Part shown: piece by piece, positions 9,204 to 19,000 of the stretch
Numbering within the stretch: position 1 is the stretch's first letter
How the letters are laid out: every line of letters begins with the position of its first letter
Source of the DNA: Planctomycetota bacterium
GTDB lineage: Bacteria > Planctomycetota > UBA1135 > GCA-002686595
Assembly: GCA_012959525.1 (NCBI GenBank)
Contig: DUDB01000061.1
Span: 47,504 to 111,503 of the forward strand
Length of the DNA: 64,000 bases
Direction of reading: 5' to 3'
The notes under the pieces: generated by a model
The model's database searches: none
What the model was told of the DNA's origin: nothing
The model's input: the letters and a program-made list of their open reading frames with translations, nothing else
Translations under genes and position numbers: made by a program

Positions 9204-10844
9204 ATGAACCACCCCCCCTCCCCGAGCGCCCGCCCATTCATCCAGTGGGTCCTGTGGCTTGCATGCCTGGCGCCCGGCCTGGGGGCCTGCAGCTCTGAGG
9301 TTCCAAAGAGGCGCGTCCTCATCGTGGGCTGGGACGGGGCGACCTTTGACCTGATCGACCCGTTGATCGGGGAAGGCCGCATGCCCGTGCTGGCCGATCT
9401 CATGCAGCGTGGCCAACATGCATGGTTGGAGTCTTCCCGGGTGCCGATTTCGTCGGCTGCCTGGGTCGGCGCTTGCAGCGGGCAGCATCCAGGTGAGACC
9501 GGGGTCTATGATTTTTTCCAACGCGTAGAGGGCAGCTACGAAGTAGAGGTCATCGACGCGCGGTCCAATCTCTGCCCTCCGATCTGGCGCATCCTCACCG
9601 GGCGCGGTGCCACGGTGAACGTCCTGGGTGTACCCATCACTTGGCCGCCGGAGCCAGTGCGTGGTCACCTCGCGGCGGGGATGCTCTCACCCCCCGCAGC
9701 GGACTGGGCCTGGCCACCGGAGTACACCAGCGAGCTACGCGAGCGTGGGCTCCTACCGGACGTGGGAATCTGGACCCAGATGCGCAGCCTGGCTCCGGAC
9801 CAGATGTTGGAGCGTATCCACGAGCAGCTGCTCATCAAGGAACAGGTCACCCTGGATCTCTTGGGGCGCAACGACTGGGACCTGTCGATGGTGGTCTTCA
9901 AGAGCCTCGACGTTATTTCCCACCAGCGCTACGACGGAAGCACGCAGGGAGTGATCGCGGACCTGCTGGAAGATCTGGACCGCATTCTGGGTAACCTGAT
10001 CAAGGAAGCCGGGCCTCAAACGGACGTCATCGTCATGAGCGACCACGGGTTCGGCGTCTTCCCCTTCACGTTCAATCTCTACCCTTGGCTGGTCAATGCT
10101 GGCCTTGCGGTGGAACAAGGCGAAGGTCCACCGACCCAGCCCGCCGCCGCGCCACTCATCGTGTTCGAGGCCGAGACGGAGCGGCTGCGCCTGAAGCGCC
10201 TCGATCTGGCCCAGACCCGGGTGCTGGCCACCAATACGGAGTGTGAAGGCAATTTCGGCAGCTTGCGGCTGAATCTCGCTGGTCGCGAGCCCGAGGGAGT
10301 GGTTCCCGCGGATCAGGCTGAAGCCCTGCTCACCGAGGTGGAAGCCGCCCTGCGCGCCATTGAGGTCCCGGGCGGTCCCCTCGTTACTCAGGTCTGGCGC
10401 GGGGCGCAGCTGTATCCGGGACCGGCCAATGGGCGGGTGCCCGACCTGATCTTCGAGACCCGCACGGACTGGCAGGTCGTGGCCTCGGCTGCTGGCCCAG
10501 CCCTGACCCAGCACCAGGTGCCGCGGCCTAACCACAGGCTCGATGGCATCTTCGCTGCGGCAGGGCCGCGAGTCTCCTCGCGCGCCGAGCGCGCACGCTG
10601 GAGCGTCTTCGATCTCGCGCCTACCGCTCTGCACCTCATGGGACACAGCATCTACGAGGAGATGAGTGGCGAGGCCCATGCCGAACTCCTCTCAAGTCCG
10701 CAGCCCGTTCAACGGATTGCCCATGCCGACGACCCCACCTATCGCCCCAGCGCCGAAGCCTGGAAGGAACTGACACAGGAGCAGCGTCAGGCTCAGATCG
10801 ACCAACTCAAGGCCTTAGGCTACGCCGATGACGACGACGACTAG
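9204..10844 (+). CDS. Alkaline-phosphatase-superfamily lipoprotein (type I phosphodiesterase/nucleotide pyrophosphatase-like)
   Basis: A 546-residue protein. The ATG at 9204 gives a signal sequence with lipobox LGAC; a TTG 15 bases upstream is less likely. The N-terminal metal motif is VGWDGATFDLIDP, followed by MPVLADLMQRG as in the type I phosphodiesterase family. A second motif, VIVMSDHGFGVF, supplies further metal ligands. The segment SSAAWVGACSGQHPG sits where the nucleophile is expected. It likely hydrolyses a phosphodiester or phosphate monoester outside the cytoplasm; the substrate is unknown. Its C-terminus ends IDQLKALGYADDDDD, matching the LKAMGYA tail of its divergent neighbour. 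The 3' end overlaps the next gene by 17 bases, so the two are probably cotranscribed. Confidence 0.8.
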   Translation: MNHPPSPSARPFIQWVLWLACLAPGLGACSSEVPKRRVLIVGWDGATFDLIDPLIGEGRMPVLADLMQRGQHAWLESSRVPISSAAWVGACSGQHPGETGVYDFFQRVEGSYEVEVIDARSNLCPPIWRILTGRGATVNVLGVPITWPPEPVRGHLAAGMLSPPAADWAWPPEYTSELRERGLLPDVGIWTQMRSLAPDQMLERIHEQLLIKEQVTLDLLGRNDWDLSMVVFKSLDVISHQRYDGSTQGVIADLLEDLDRILGNLIKEAGPQTDVIVMSDHGFGVFPFTFNLYPWLVNAGLAVEQGEGPPTQPAAAPLIVFEAETERLRLKRLDLAQTRVLATNTECEGNFGSLRLNLAGREPEGVVPADQAEALLTEVEAALRAIEVPGGPLVTQVWRGAQLYPGPANGRVPDLIFETRTDWQVVASAAGPALTQHQVPRPNHRLDGIFAAAGPRVSSRAERARWSVFDLAPTALHLMGHSIYEEMSGEAHAELLSSPQPVQRIAHADDPTYRPSAEAWKELTQEQRQAQIDQLKALGYADDDDD

Positions 10845-12336
10845 TCACGGGCGCTGGCTCATCGGCCTGGGCTTGAGCGCTCTGGCCCTTCTGGTTTACT
10901 GGCCCGTATTCGATCTGGCGCTCCTGGGCTGGGACACCTGGCCCATGATTCTGACCGCGCGAGTGCAGAGCTTTGGCGATCTGTGGGGCTGTGTGAGCGA
11001 GTCCATGATGGATGGTCGCTACCCGCACGGAGAGTACTACCGGCCGGTGACCAACCTGTTCTTCGCCCTGGACCACGCACTCGGCGGCCTTGAACCGATC
11101 GCCTACCACCGCACGGACTGGCTCATTCTCTTGGCGACAACGTTGCTGATGGCCGTCCTGGCAGCGCGTCTCTTCCCGCGCCTCCACGGCCTGCGGATCG
11201 CAGCTGTGGCGGGCGTCTTGTTCTGCCTACACCCCATCCACCTGGAGCTGGTGACGGCACCGCCGCGACGAGCAGACACGCTCTGCCTGTTGTTCACGCT
11301 AGCCTGCCTTTTGAGTCAGTCGTTGCCCGGACGGGACGCAGGAACCCGGGGTCGATGGATGGGAGCCCTGTTTGCATTTCTGGCCGTGGGCTCCAAAGAA
11401 ACTGGCGCGGTGGTCCTCCCGGTGGCGTTCGCCTGGCACACGTGTTTCGTTCAGGGTCCGTGCACTCTCTTTGAGCGTCTACGCCATGGAGCTCGCCGGA
11501 CCGTCCCGATCCTGATCGGGGTAGGTGTCCTGCTCGGCATACGTACTCTCGTGCTGGGAGGCTTGGGAGGCCCCTTGCCCATAGAGGGACTTGAGCCTGT
11601 AGACCGCACCGAGCTCTTCGGCAGCTTGATCGAGCGTGCCGTGCTACCCATGCCCCTGTGGGGATGGAGCCACGTCTACTTGCCCCTGCTCGCCGCCAGC
11701 TTGCTCGTTGTCGGATCCGTTCGACTCTCACGCACGGCTCAAGCTGTCGAGCAGGAGAGCTCGCATGCTCCCCATGAGGGTTCAGTGCTCGCTTTTCTCG
11801 GTCTGTGGAGCCTGGCTGTGTTTGGGATCACCAGCCTCGCCGACCAGATGCGTGATTGGTACGCCCTGCTCTTGTCCGCTCCAGTCGTGCTGGCCATCGC
11901 GCGCGGGCTGCTGGCCGACAGAACCCAATGGCGCACATCGGGGCCCTGGCTGGCGATTTTTCCGCTGGTTTCCTTGGTCTTCCTCGCACGCGGGTGGCCA
12001 CTGGAGCCCACCCCCAGATTGCACGCCATGAGCTTCCTGGCCCGACAGGATCTGCTGCGCCTAGAAGAAGGGGTGCTGTCCACCCCCGATGGGGCCTTCC
12101 TGCGCCTCAACCCCTGGCACCCCATACTCCCGCCGGCAAGCGATGGGGCTGGCGTACGCAGCCTCTACTCCGCCTTCGATTACAGCCTGCAAGCCTGGTG
12201 CGAGCTACGCTGGCCCGAGAGGTCCATTGAAGTGATCTCCTGGTACCAGAACAAGGACCCCCAGCCCCGGCCCGGGGTCCTGACGGTCCAACTCATCCCC
12301 GGCCCGGAACCGGGCTGGGTCAAGGACCTGCCTTAG
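10828..12336 (+). CDS. Polytopic membrane protein, GT-C glycosyltransferase-like (TMTC/ArnT-type)
   Basis: A 502-residue integral membrane protein with about ten or more hydrophobic helices. The first extramembrane loop carries LLGWDTWPM and, later, YYRPVTNLFFALDHALGG with a following YHRTDWL. This resembles the first loop of GT-C fold mannosyltransferases of the TMTC and ArnT type, which move sugars from lipid-linked donors. The HPIHLELVTAPPRRADTL segment after helix 4 is also characteristic. A short C-terminal soluble part follows the last helix. The start overlaps the preceding phosphodiesterase gene by 17 bases, suggesting a two-gene operon. The acceptor is unknown. The gene ends five bases before a convergent TPR gene. 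Confidence 0.7.
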   Translation: MTTTTSHGRWLIGLGLSALALLVYWPVFDLALLGWDTWPMILTARVQSFGDLWGCVSESMMDGRYPHGEYYRPVTNLFFALDHALGGLEPIAYHRTDWLILLATTLLMAVLAARLFPRLHGLRIAAVAGVLFCLHPIHLELVTAPPRRADTLCLLFTLACLLSQSLPGRDAGTRGRWMGALFAFLAVGSKETGAVVLPVAFAWHTCFVQGPCTLFERLRHGARRTVPILIGVGVLLGIRTLVLGGLGGPLPIEGLEPVDRTELFGSLIERAVLPMPLWGWSHVYLPLLAASLLVVGSVRLSRTAQAVEQESSHAPHEGSVLAFLGLWSLAVFGITSLADQMRDWYALLLSAPVVLAIARGLLADRTQWRTSGPWLAIFPLVSLVFLARGWPLEPTPRLHAMSFLARQDLLRLEEGVLSTPDGAFLRLNPWHPILPPASDGAGVRSLYSAFDYSLQAWCELRWPERSIEVISWYQNKDPQPRPGVLTVQLIPGPEPGWVKDLP

Positions 12337-12340
12337 ACAA

Positions 12341-13345
12341 TCACCGCGCGGCGCCTTGCAGGGCATGCGCCTGGGCCAGTCGCCGATCCACTTGCGCCAG
12401 CAGCTCCGGCGCCAGTTCCGCGGCTCCTGCCAGGACAAGGTACTCACGGGCATCCCTCAAATTCTTGATGCCCCGAGCGGTCTTCCCCTGGGTCAGATCC
12501 AGCTCTCCAAGCTCACGCAACGCCTGACCCAACCACTCCGCCTGGTTGGCCCCGCGCTGAGTCCGGTAACGCGCTCTGGTGCGTCGGGCAATTTCCTCCA
12601 TCATGGTGCGCGCTTCCGTGATACGACCGACAAGGCGCAGACCGTGCCCCACCTGCCAGTCGGCCACCATCTGTTCATGGGCGTTGCCGCTTTCGCTCAC
12701 GACCTCGCGACACCGAATGAAAGACTCCAGCGCCTGGTCGTGGTGGCCTCGCTCTTCCAGCAGCCAACCGAGTTGGCGCCACAGGGCGCCCAAGAGCAGC
12801 GCATCGTCCGCACGCGTGGCATCGTCAATGGCACGCCTGCACCAACGCAGCTGGTCTTCGCCGCGACTCATCACCGCCGCCATGTGAGCGACCTGAACGG
12901 CACGGACGTGCTGGCCGCTTGCGCGGGAGAGAGCATGGGCCCGGGTGCAGGTTTCGAGTGCCTGTGAAGTGTCTCCTGCGTGATGCTGGTACGCCGCCTG
13001 CGCAAGCAGGATGCGTGCCTGGCCGCGCACCTCCCCGTCCTGGCTCTGGGCCACAGCGTTTTCCAGCCACACCTTTCCCTCTTCCGGCTGACCCTTCAGT
13101 AGATACACGTGAGCCGCCTGGGCTGCGCCCTCCACAAATATCTCCGGTACATCTTCAGCTTGCGCCGCGGCGGCAGCCAGGCGGTAAGACTCCAATGCCT
13201 GGACATAGCGCCGCGAGTCGAAAGCGGCATCGGCACGCCTCAGGAGTTCATCGGGGGTGAGTCGGCCTGGCGACTGACCCTCGGAGCTGACGCAGGCCGG
13301 GCTGAATCCGAGTAGGAGGAAGACCGCAAGGAGGTGGAGGCGCAT
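12341..13345 (-). CDS. Exported TPR-repeat protein
   Basis: A 334-residue protein. The ATG at 13345 begins a signal peptide (MRLHLLAVFLLLGF, then SPAC, a poor lipobox). The open frame continues 68 codons upstream but the composition there is not protein-like. The mature part is a solenoid of helical repeats with TPR character, for example FDSRRYVQALESYRLAAAAA, QALETCTRAHALSRASG and HHDQALESFIRCREV. TPR arrays bind other proteins, and no catalytic motif is visible. Cys and Trp pairs occur in the middle repeats (RWCRRAIDDAT, LWRQLGWLLEERG). The partner is unknown. Confidence 0.75.
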   Translation of the reverse strand: MRLHLLAVFLLLGFSPACVSSEGQSPGRLTPDELLRRADAAFDSRRYVQALESYRLAAAAAQAEDVPEIFVEGAAQAAHVYLLKGQPEEGKVWLENAVAQSQDGEVRGQARILLAQAAYQHHAGDTSQALETCTRAHALSRASGQHVRAVQVAHMAAVMSRGEDQLRWCRRAIDDATRADDALLLGALWRQLGWLLEERGHHDQALESFIRCREVVSESGNAHEQMVADWQVGHGLRLVGRITEARTMMEEIARRTRARYRTQRGANQAEWLGQALRELGELDLTQGKTARGIKNLRDAREYLVLAGAAELAPELLAQVDRRLAQAHALQGAAR

Positions 13346-13518
13346 GCTGACTAGGGTAATTGGCTGCGCCTCAGATGCCCACAGAACTCGGATGTAGGGG
13401 TCCTCTGGGCACATCCCAGGGCACCCTTTCCATTTCCTATGTGGATCGGAGGCCCAGTGGTTCGAAGTTCTACTTGAGATGATGGCCCACGCTCTGGAAA
13501 GTGGTCCTGGATCCCGCA

Positions 13519-15741
13519 ATGAAAGTCCCCATTTTGCCCCTCCTCGCAACCGCAGTTGCCCTGCTCCTCTGGGGCATTGCCAGTACTGGAGGCGAGGACC
13601 CCCTACCGATGAGGGTGAGCAAGCGGGCCCCTTCGCCCCGAAACCGATCCTCCGCGAGCCTGGTCCAGCCGAAGCCAGACCTCGTTATTCCAATCCATAC
13701 AACCGCCGATCCGAAGACCGTGCTCTCCTCCGTCCCGCGCTCCGGAGAAGGCGCCATGACGGTGACCCTCCTGACCGGTGACGACCAAAGGCCCGTGGCC
13801 AACACTCGCTTGGTGGTCTACGACCCGAGCGGCTCAACCAACACGGAGGTCACGGCGGGCCGCTGGTCCCAGATGACTCGCACGAACGGGCAGGCCAATT
13901 TCAGCCTGCCACCCGGCAAACCCCTACGGCTGTCCGTACGCGGAGAGTCCGTCGGAATGGAGAACTCATCCGTTGAGTTGCCGCCATTTCGTGAGGGCGA
14001 ACAACGCAATCTGACGATTCAATTGGGACATCTGCGAGGGGGGTCCTGGGCGGGCAGCTTCCTGGACGCATTCGATGATTCCCCCGTCGAGGGAGCAGAA
14101 GTGCGACTCTTCTCACGAGAGGGGCCACATTCGGCGGCACAATTACTTCGACGCTCGGGGCGGCCTGATGCATGGAGCAACGACGAGGGTCGCTTCGAGC
14201 TGCAGTGGGATACGGACGGGGCCGCTTTCGCGGGCGTGTATGCCCTTGGATATGGGCCCCTGTTCTTCGAGCTCAACCAGCAGCCGGGCCTGGCCGCGGT
14301 GGCAGTCCCGATTCGACTACAACGCAGCGCGGCCTTCGAGTTGAAGTTCGCTCACGCCAGCGCTTCCTCCGACTTCCGCCTCACGCTGACCACGGCGGAG
14401 GGACAGTCGCGGGGATCGGGCCCCTCCCCAATACTCGCCGGGCCATTGAGTTGGTCTGCGAAGGTGAACCCTGAGGGCGTTGCCCAGATCCTCGGCATAC
14501 CCCCCCACATTGCCCTGAACGTGCAGGTCTGGAAGGGCGAGACACAGATCCATGCGTCCACCTCCACGATCACTCTGGCACCCAGTGAGCGGCGGGTATT
14601 CGGGCTGGACACGGGAAGCACGACAATGCTCACCGGAGTCCTACGCGACGAAGCGGGGAAGCCCGTGAGCGACAGCGAAGTGTGGCTGGTACCGGCCAAG
14701 CACCGTGCGCCAGGCCTACTCACGCAACCAGGATCCCAGGACGATCAACCCTTGCGCGCGGTAACCGACATGGGGGGCCGCTACCAGTTCTCCGACCCCG
14801 AGCCTGGCGATTGGTGGGTGGGGCCTGCACCGGGCACGACTCTGGCACCGGACTCTTCGCGCGTCCTTCCTATGGCCCGCTGGGTTCATCTGCCCAAGGG
14901 ACTGTCGCGATTGGACCTGGATCTGACTGCGCACTCGGGAGTGTACTTGCGAGGAAGCGTGCGGGATGCAGGCGGAAGACCTGTCTCGGGAGCATCCTTC
15001 CGATTCCGTGGCGCCCTCGATACGGCAGTTGGCGAGCAAGAAACAAACGAAGAGGGTCAGTTCAATGTGGGCCCTCTCATGCCGGGCCTCTACGACGTCT
15101 GGATCGCTCCGGACGAGAAGCTTGACCATCAGGGAAGCCTAGCCCGGACCATCCGCGCCGGTTCGGAATCCATGCACTTCACCGTGTATGACGGATCCTG
15201 GATTATTGTGCGTGCCGTTGCACCCGGTGACGGAGGGGCGCTTCGTCTGACGCGCGGCTTGCTCACCAGGCTTGATCCGTCGCCCTCGCTCGCGCGGGAC
15301 CTAAAGGCGTCCTTGCTGCTTGCACCGGGAACTGATTCCCTGGCGCCGGAAGAGACATCCATGGAGCTGCGCGGCAATGCCATGGAGCTGCACGCACTCT
15401 CGAAGGGGCTCTATGCGGCGGCCCTGTATTCCGCGGACGGCCGCGTGGCCGTCCTGGAGCAGCTGGACACCAAGGAAGTTGAAGGGCCCGCCGAAGCCCA
15501 CGCGATCCTCCAGCCCGTGGGCTGGTTGCTACTTGAGCACCTCGGGAGTGCCCACGGGGCCTACTACCAGGTACTGCGCGGCAAGGTCATCGTCGGGAGC
15601 GGATCTCTCGGGTGTGGTGCACTGGCAGAGATTCCGGTCCCCCCGGGCGAGCTGGTGGTGGAATGGGCCACCCAAGGGCAGCCCATCCAGAGCAAGAAGG
15701 TCTCATCCGAATCCCACGGACGGGTTCGAGTTCACTTCTGA
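13519..15741 (+). CDS. Carboxypeptidase-regulatory-like (Ig-fold) repeat protein, exported
   Basis: A 740-residue protein. The ATG at 13519 gives an N-terminal hydrophobic segment (MKVPILPLLATAVALLLWGIA) that could be a signal peptide or anchor; a GTG six codons upstream is less likely. The body consists of beta-sandwich units of the carboxypeptidase D regulatory type. At least four recognisable units carry the pattern 'D..G.PV.GA.V..........T...G.F', for example LLTGDDQRPVANTRL, AFDDSPVEGAEVRLFS, RDEAGKPVSDSEVWLVPA and RDAGGRPVSGASFRFRG. No enzymatic domain is present. Such proteins are usually surface or periplasmic structural or binding proteins; this role is inference. No partner gene is evident. 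Confidence 0.75.
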   Translation: MKVPILPLLATAVALLLWGIASTGGEDPLPMRVSKRAPSPRNRSSASLVQPKPDLVIPIHTTADPKTVLSSVPRSGEGAMTVTLLTGDDQRPVANTRLVVYDPSGSTNTEVTAGRWSQMTRTNGQANFSLPPGKPLRLSVRGESVGMENSSVELPPFREGEQRNLTIQLGHLRGGSWAGSFLDAFDDSPVEGAEVRLFSREGPHSAAQLLRRSGRPDAWSNDEGRFELQWDTDGAAFAGVYALGYGPLFFELNQQPGLAAVAVPIRLQRSAAFELKFAHASASSDFRLTLTTAEGQSRGSGPSPILAGPLSWSAKVNPEGVAQILGIPPHIALNVQVWKGETQIHASTSTITLAPSERRVFGLDTGSTTMLTGVLRDEAGKPVSDSEVWLVPAKHRAPGLLTQPGSQDDQPLRAVTDMGGRYQFSDPEPGDWWVGPAPGTTLAPDSSRVLPMARWVHLPKGLSRLDLDLTAHSGVYLRGSVRDAGGRPVSGASFRFRGALDTAVGEQETNEEGQFNVGPLMPGLYDVWIAPDEKLDHQGSLARTIRAGSESMHFTVYDGSWIIVRAVAPGDGGALRLTRGLLTRLDPSPSLARDLKASLLLAPGTDSLAPEETSMELRGNAMELHALSKGLYAAALYSADGRVAVLEQLDTKEVEGPAEAHAILQPVGWLLLEHLGSAHGAYYQVLRGKVIVGSGSLGCGALAEIPVPPGELVVEWATQGQPIQSKKVSSESHGRVRVHF

Positions 15742-16005
15742 CCAACCCGTTGAGGGGATTTCTTCGCGCAGGTCTGTAACAGCCGCGGAAGTAGGTCGAA
15801 TGGACTGTCAGGGTGGAAATTCCCAGAAAGCGCGTTCTGGTCACCCAGGAAAGAGGGTTCCAACAGTAGCCCCTCTAGCCCACACCCATATGCCGCCGCG
15901 TCTCCATTTCCAGGAGAGTAGTGCGGAATATTGTCCGATCGAGCCCGCCTGGGCCACGCAGGGGGTGAGTTCCGTCCTCTCAACTTAAAGCCCCATGGGC
16001 AACCT

Positions 16006-19000
16006 ATGATCCTCTCCCCCCTCAACCGCCCGTTCCCGAAGATCGACCTGCACCTGGGCCTGAACTTGGGCCACGATCGATCCGCCGCCATCGTCTCGGG
16101 TGGAAAACTACTTGTCGCCGTGGAAGAGGAGCGCCTCGACCGCTGCAAGCACAGCCCGGGACTGTCCCGGGTGGAAGGGGGGGTCGAGTGCGCACTACCC
16201 TGGAAGTCCATCCTGTACTGCCTGGAAACCGTGGGTGCGGACCTGAGCGACCTGACCAGCGTCACGGCCAACTCCCCCGGCCGCGACATCGGACCCGAAC
16301 TTACCGCGCAGGGCTTCAGCCAGGCGCGGATCCTCCAGATTCCCAGCCATCACCTCGCCCACGCCTACACGGCTTGGTGGCCGAGCGGGATGGACGAAGC
16401 CCTCGTCCTGGTTGTGGACGCTACCGGCAGCACGGACTCAGAGGGCAAGACCGAGTCCTACACGCTGTACCGCGGAGGCCCTGACGGGCTTGAAGCCCTG
16501 CACTCCGAGCGTGTCGACTCTCACTTGGCCGGAATGATGACCCTGGGCATGGTCTATGAAGAAGTGACACGCCGAATCGGATTCGTCACCTCCTTTGAGG
16601 GAGGGTTCAGCCAGGCGGAGGCCGGAAAGACCATGGGGCTCGCCCCCTATGGGGGTCAGGCCAAGAATCTGCGGCGTTGGATCGAAACCCAGCCGGGGTC
16701 GTACTCCTTGAAGATCCACGCCTATGACGCCCTGCTGGAGATCGAGGCCTTGCAGAAGCGCCACGAGAAGGTTGATGGCCCCCTCTGGATGCGTCCGCAC
16801 CTTGTCGAGCTGGCCGCCAAGATCCAATCCGAACTCGAAGAGGCACTCATCCACCTGGTCGGAGAGGCGCAACGCGAGACGTCCCTCAACAAGCTGTGCC
16901 TGGCCGGGGGTGTGGCCCTCAACTCCGTGGCCAATCACCGATTGGTTCGAACCCTCGGCCTTGAGGGGTTCTTCGCCTTCCCTGCGGCGGGTGACTCTGG
17001 AATCGCAGCCGGTTGCGCTTGGTGGGCAAGCCACCAGCACGGTGAAGGTCCGGCACGCCGGGAACGGCTGCGCGGGGCCGGCCTCGGCAAGCCCGCAAGT
17101 GAAGCGGAGATCGAGATGGCCCTGAGCGAGGTCGCCAATCAGGTGAAGGTAGAGCGCTTGGGGAATGCCCAGGTTCTGCAACGCAGCGCCGAGGCCCTCT
17201 CCACTGGCCGGGTCCTGGCCCGCTACGAAGGCGGCTGCGAGTATGGTCCGCGCGCCCTCGGCCAACGCTCGATCATTGCGGACCCCACCTTCGAGCGCAT
17301 GCGTGACGTACTCAATGCTCGGGTCAAGCACCGGGAATCCTACCGGCCATTCGCTCCGGTCATCCCCCTCGAAGCTGCCGAGGATGTATTCGAATTGGGT
17401 GTGGACTCACCGCACATGCTGCTCGTCGCCCCGGTGCGTGAAGACCTACGGGCCATCTTGCCTTCCATCACGCATCACGATGGCACGGGCCGCGTCCAAA
17501 CCGTAACGGCGACAGATAATCCTTTCTTCCATGGTCTTTGCAAGCAGCTTGCGAAACTGCGCGGTGGCCCCCCCGTCTTGCTGAACACCAGCTACAACGT
17601 CGCAGGTGAACCCATCGTCGAAACGCCGGCCGACGCCCTGCGGACTTTCCTGGCCACCGATATTGACCACCTGGCCCTGGAGGGATGGTGGATCAGCAAG
17701 CGCGGCGAAGTGGGACGGGAATACAAGGACCACATCCAAGGCCTTGACGATGCGCCCCACCCCCAGGGACTCACCGCCGATGAACCTGTCCTCGACGACC
17801 TGATGTCCGAGCTCGACGCGGCCATCTTCGGTGGGCAGACCTCGCAAAGCTGGAGCACCGAAGAGGTTGACGAGATCTCCGCTCGTGTTGCCCGCTACAA
17901 GGAGACCAGCGAGACGCTTGATGCCTCCCTCTATGGTGGTCCCGTGCAATCCCGACTGGCGGATGGACGCCTGCTGCTCGTGGATCCGCGTAACGGATCC
18001 GAGGTCATCGATACGAAGCGCCGCGAGGTGCGCGCAGTCACGGAGCAGGAAGTCTCGCGCCTGCTGCGTACGCCCAGCACAGGTCCGGCGCCCGCTCCCC
18101 AGCCCGATGCTCTGCCTTCCACGCCCGTCGGTTCTGCCCTGGCGGACTACGCCGATGGGGGCTATCGATGCGGGAGCGAGTTGGCCGAGTTGGCCCAGCG
18201 ACTTCGCGCCGCGGAGTACAACCAAGAGCGTGTACGTGCCGCATTGGGGAAAGCTGTCGTCGATCTTGCCCCGACCGACCTGCCCTACTTGGATCGCTTC
18301 GGACTCGCGCACGATGACTTGGGAGACCTGATTCGCTTGTTCCTCCTGCGCGGAGTACTCCCCGAATCACGCCTTCGGAATCTCCTGGGCGACGCAAGCG
18401 CGGACCTCCTAGTTTCCATGGGTCTGGTGCGGGCCAGCAACGGGGACTGCGTTTCCCGTGTAGACCTCTTCCCGCTCGACGGCCTTCTGATCGCTACGGA
18501 CCATCGCTATCAGGTCAAGGACAGCGACGAGCTTGACGAGGAGCCTGTCATGTACCTGGGCCGCGACAGCGTGGGTCTGGTGCAGGTCGCTCCCCGCAAG
18601 CCATCTCGACGTCACCTGGATCTTTGTACCGGCAGTGGCATCCAGGCTCTGGTAGCCCGCCGTTACGCGGATGAGGTTGTCGGCATCGATCGCAACCCGC
18701 GCGCCCTGCGCTTCGCACGCTTCAACGCCGAACTAAATGGACTCGACGGGGTCTCCTTCCGACTGGGAGATCTGTACCAGCCCGTAGAGAGCGAGCAATT
18801 CGAGACGATCACGGCCAACCCGCCCTTCGTGCCCAGTCCCGTGGAGAGCCTCGCATTCCGGGATGGTGGTGCGGATGGGGAGAAAATTCTGCGACGCATC
18901 GTCACAGGGGCGGCCCAACACCTGACCGAGGGTGGACGCCTGTCCATCGTCACCGATTTGGTCGATATCGACACCTACGAAGCGAAGCTGGCGTCCTGGT

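Noticed and set aside
9753..10679. 308-codon minus-strand ORF inside the phosphodiesterase gene
   Set aside because: Shadow of codon bias; no start signal or domain.
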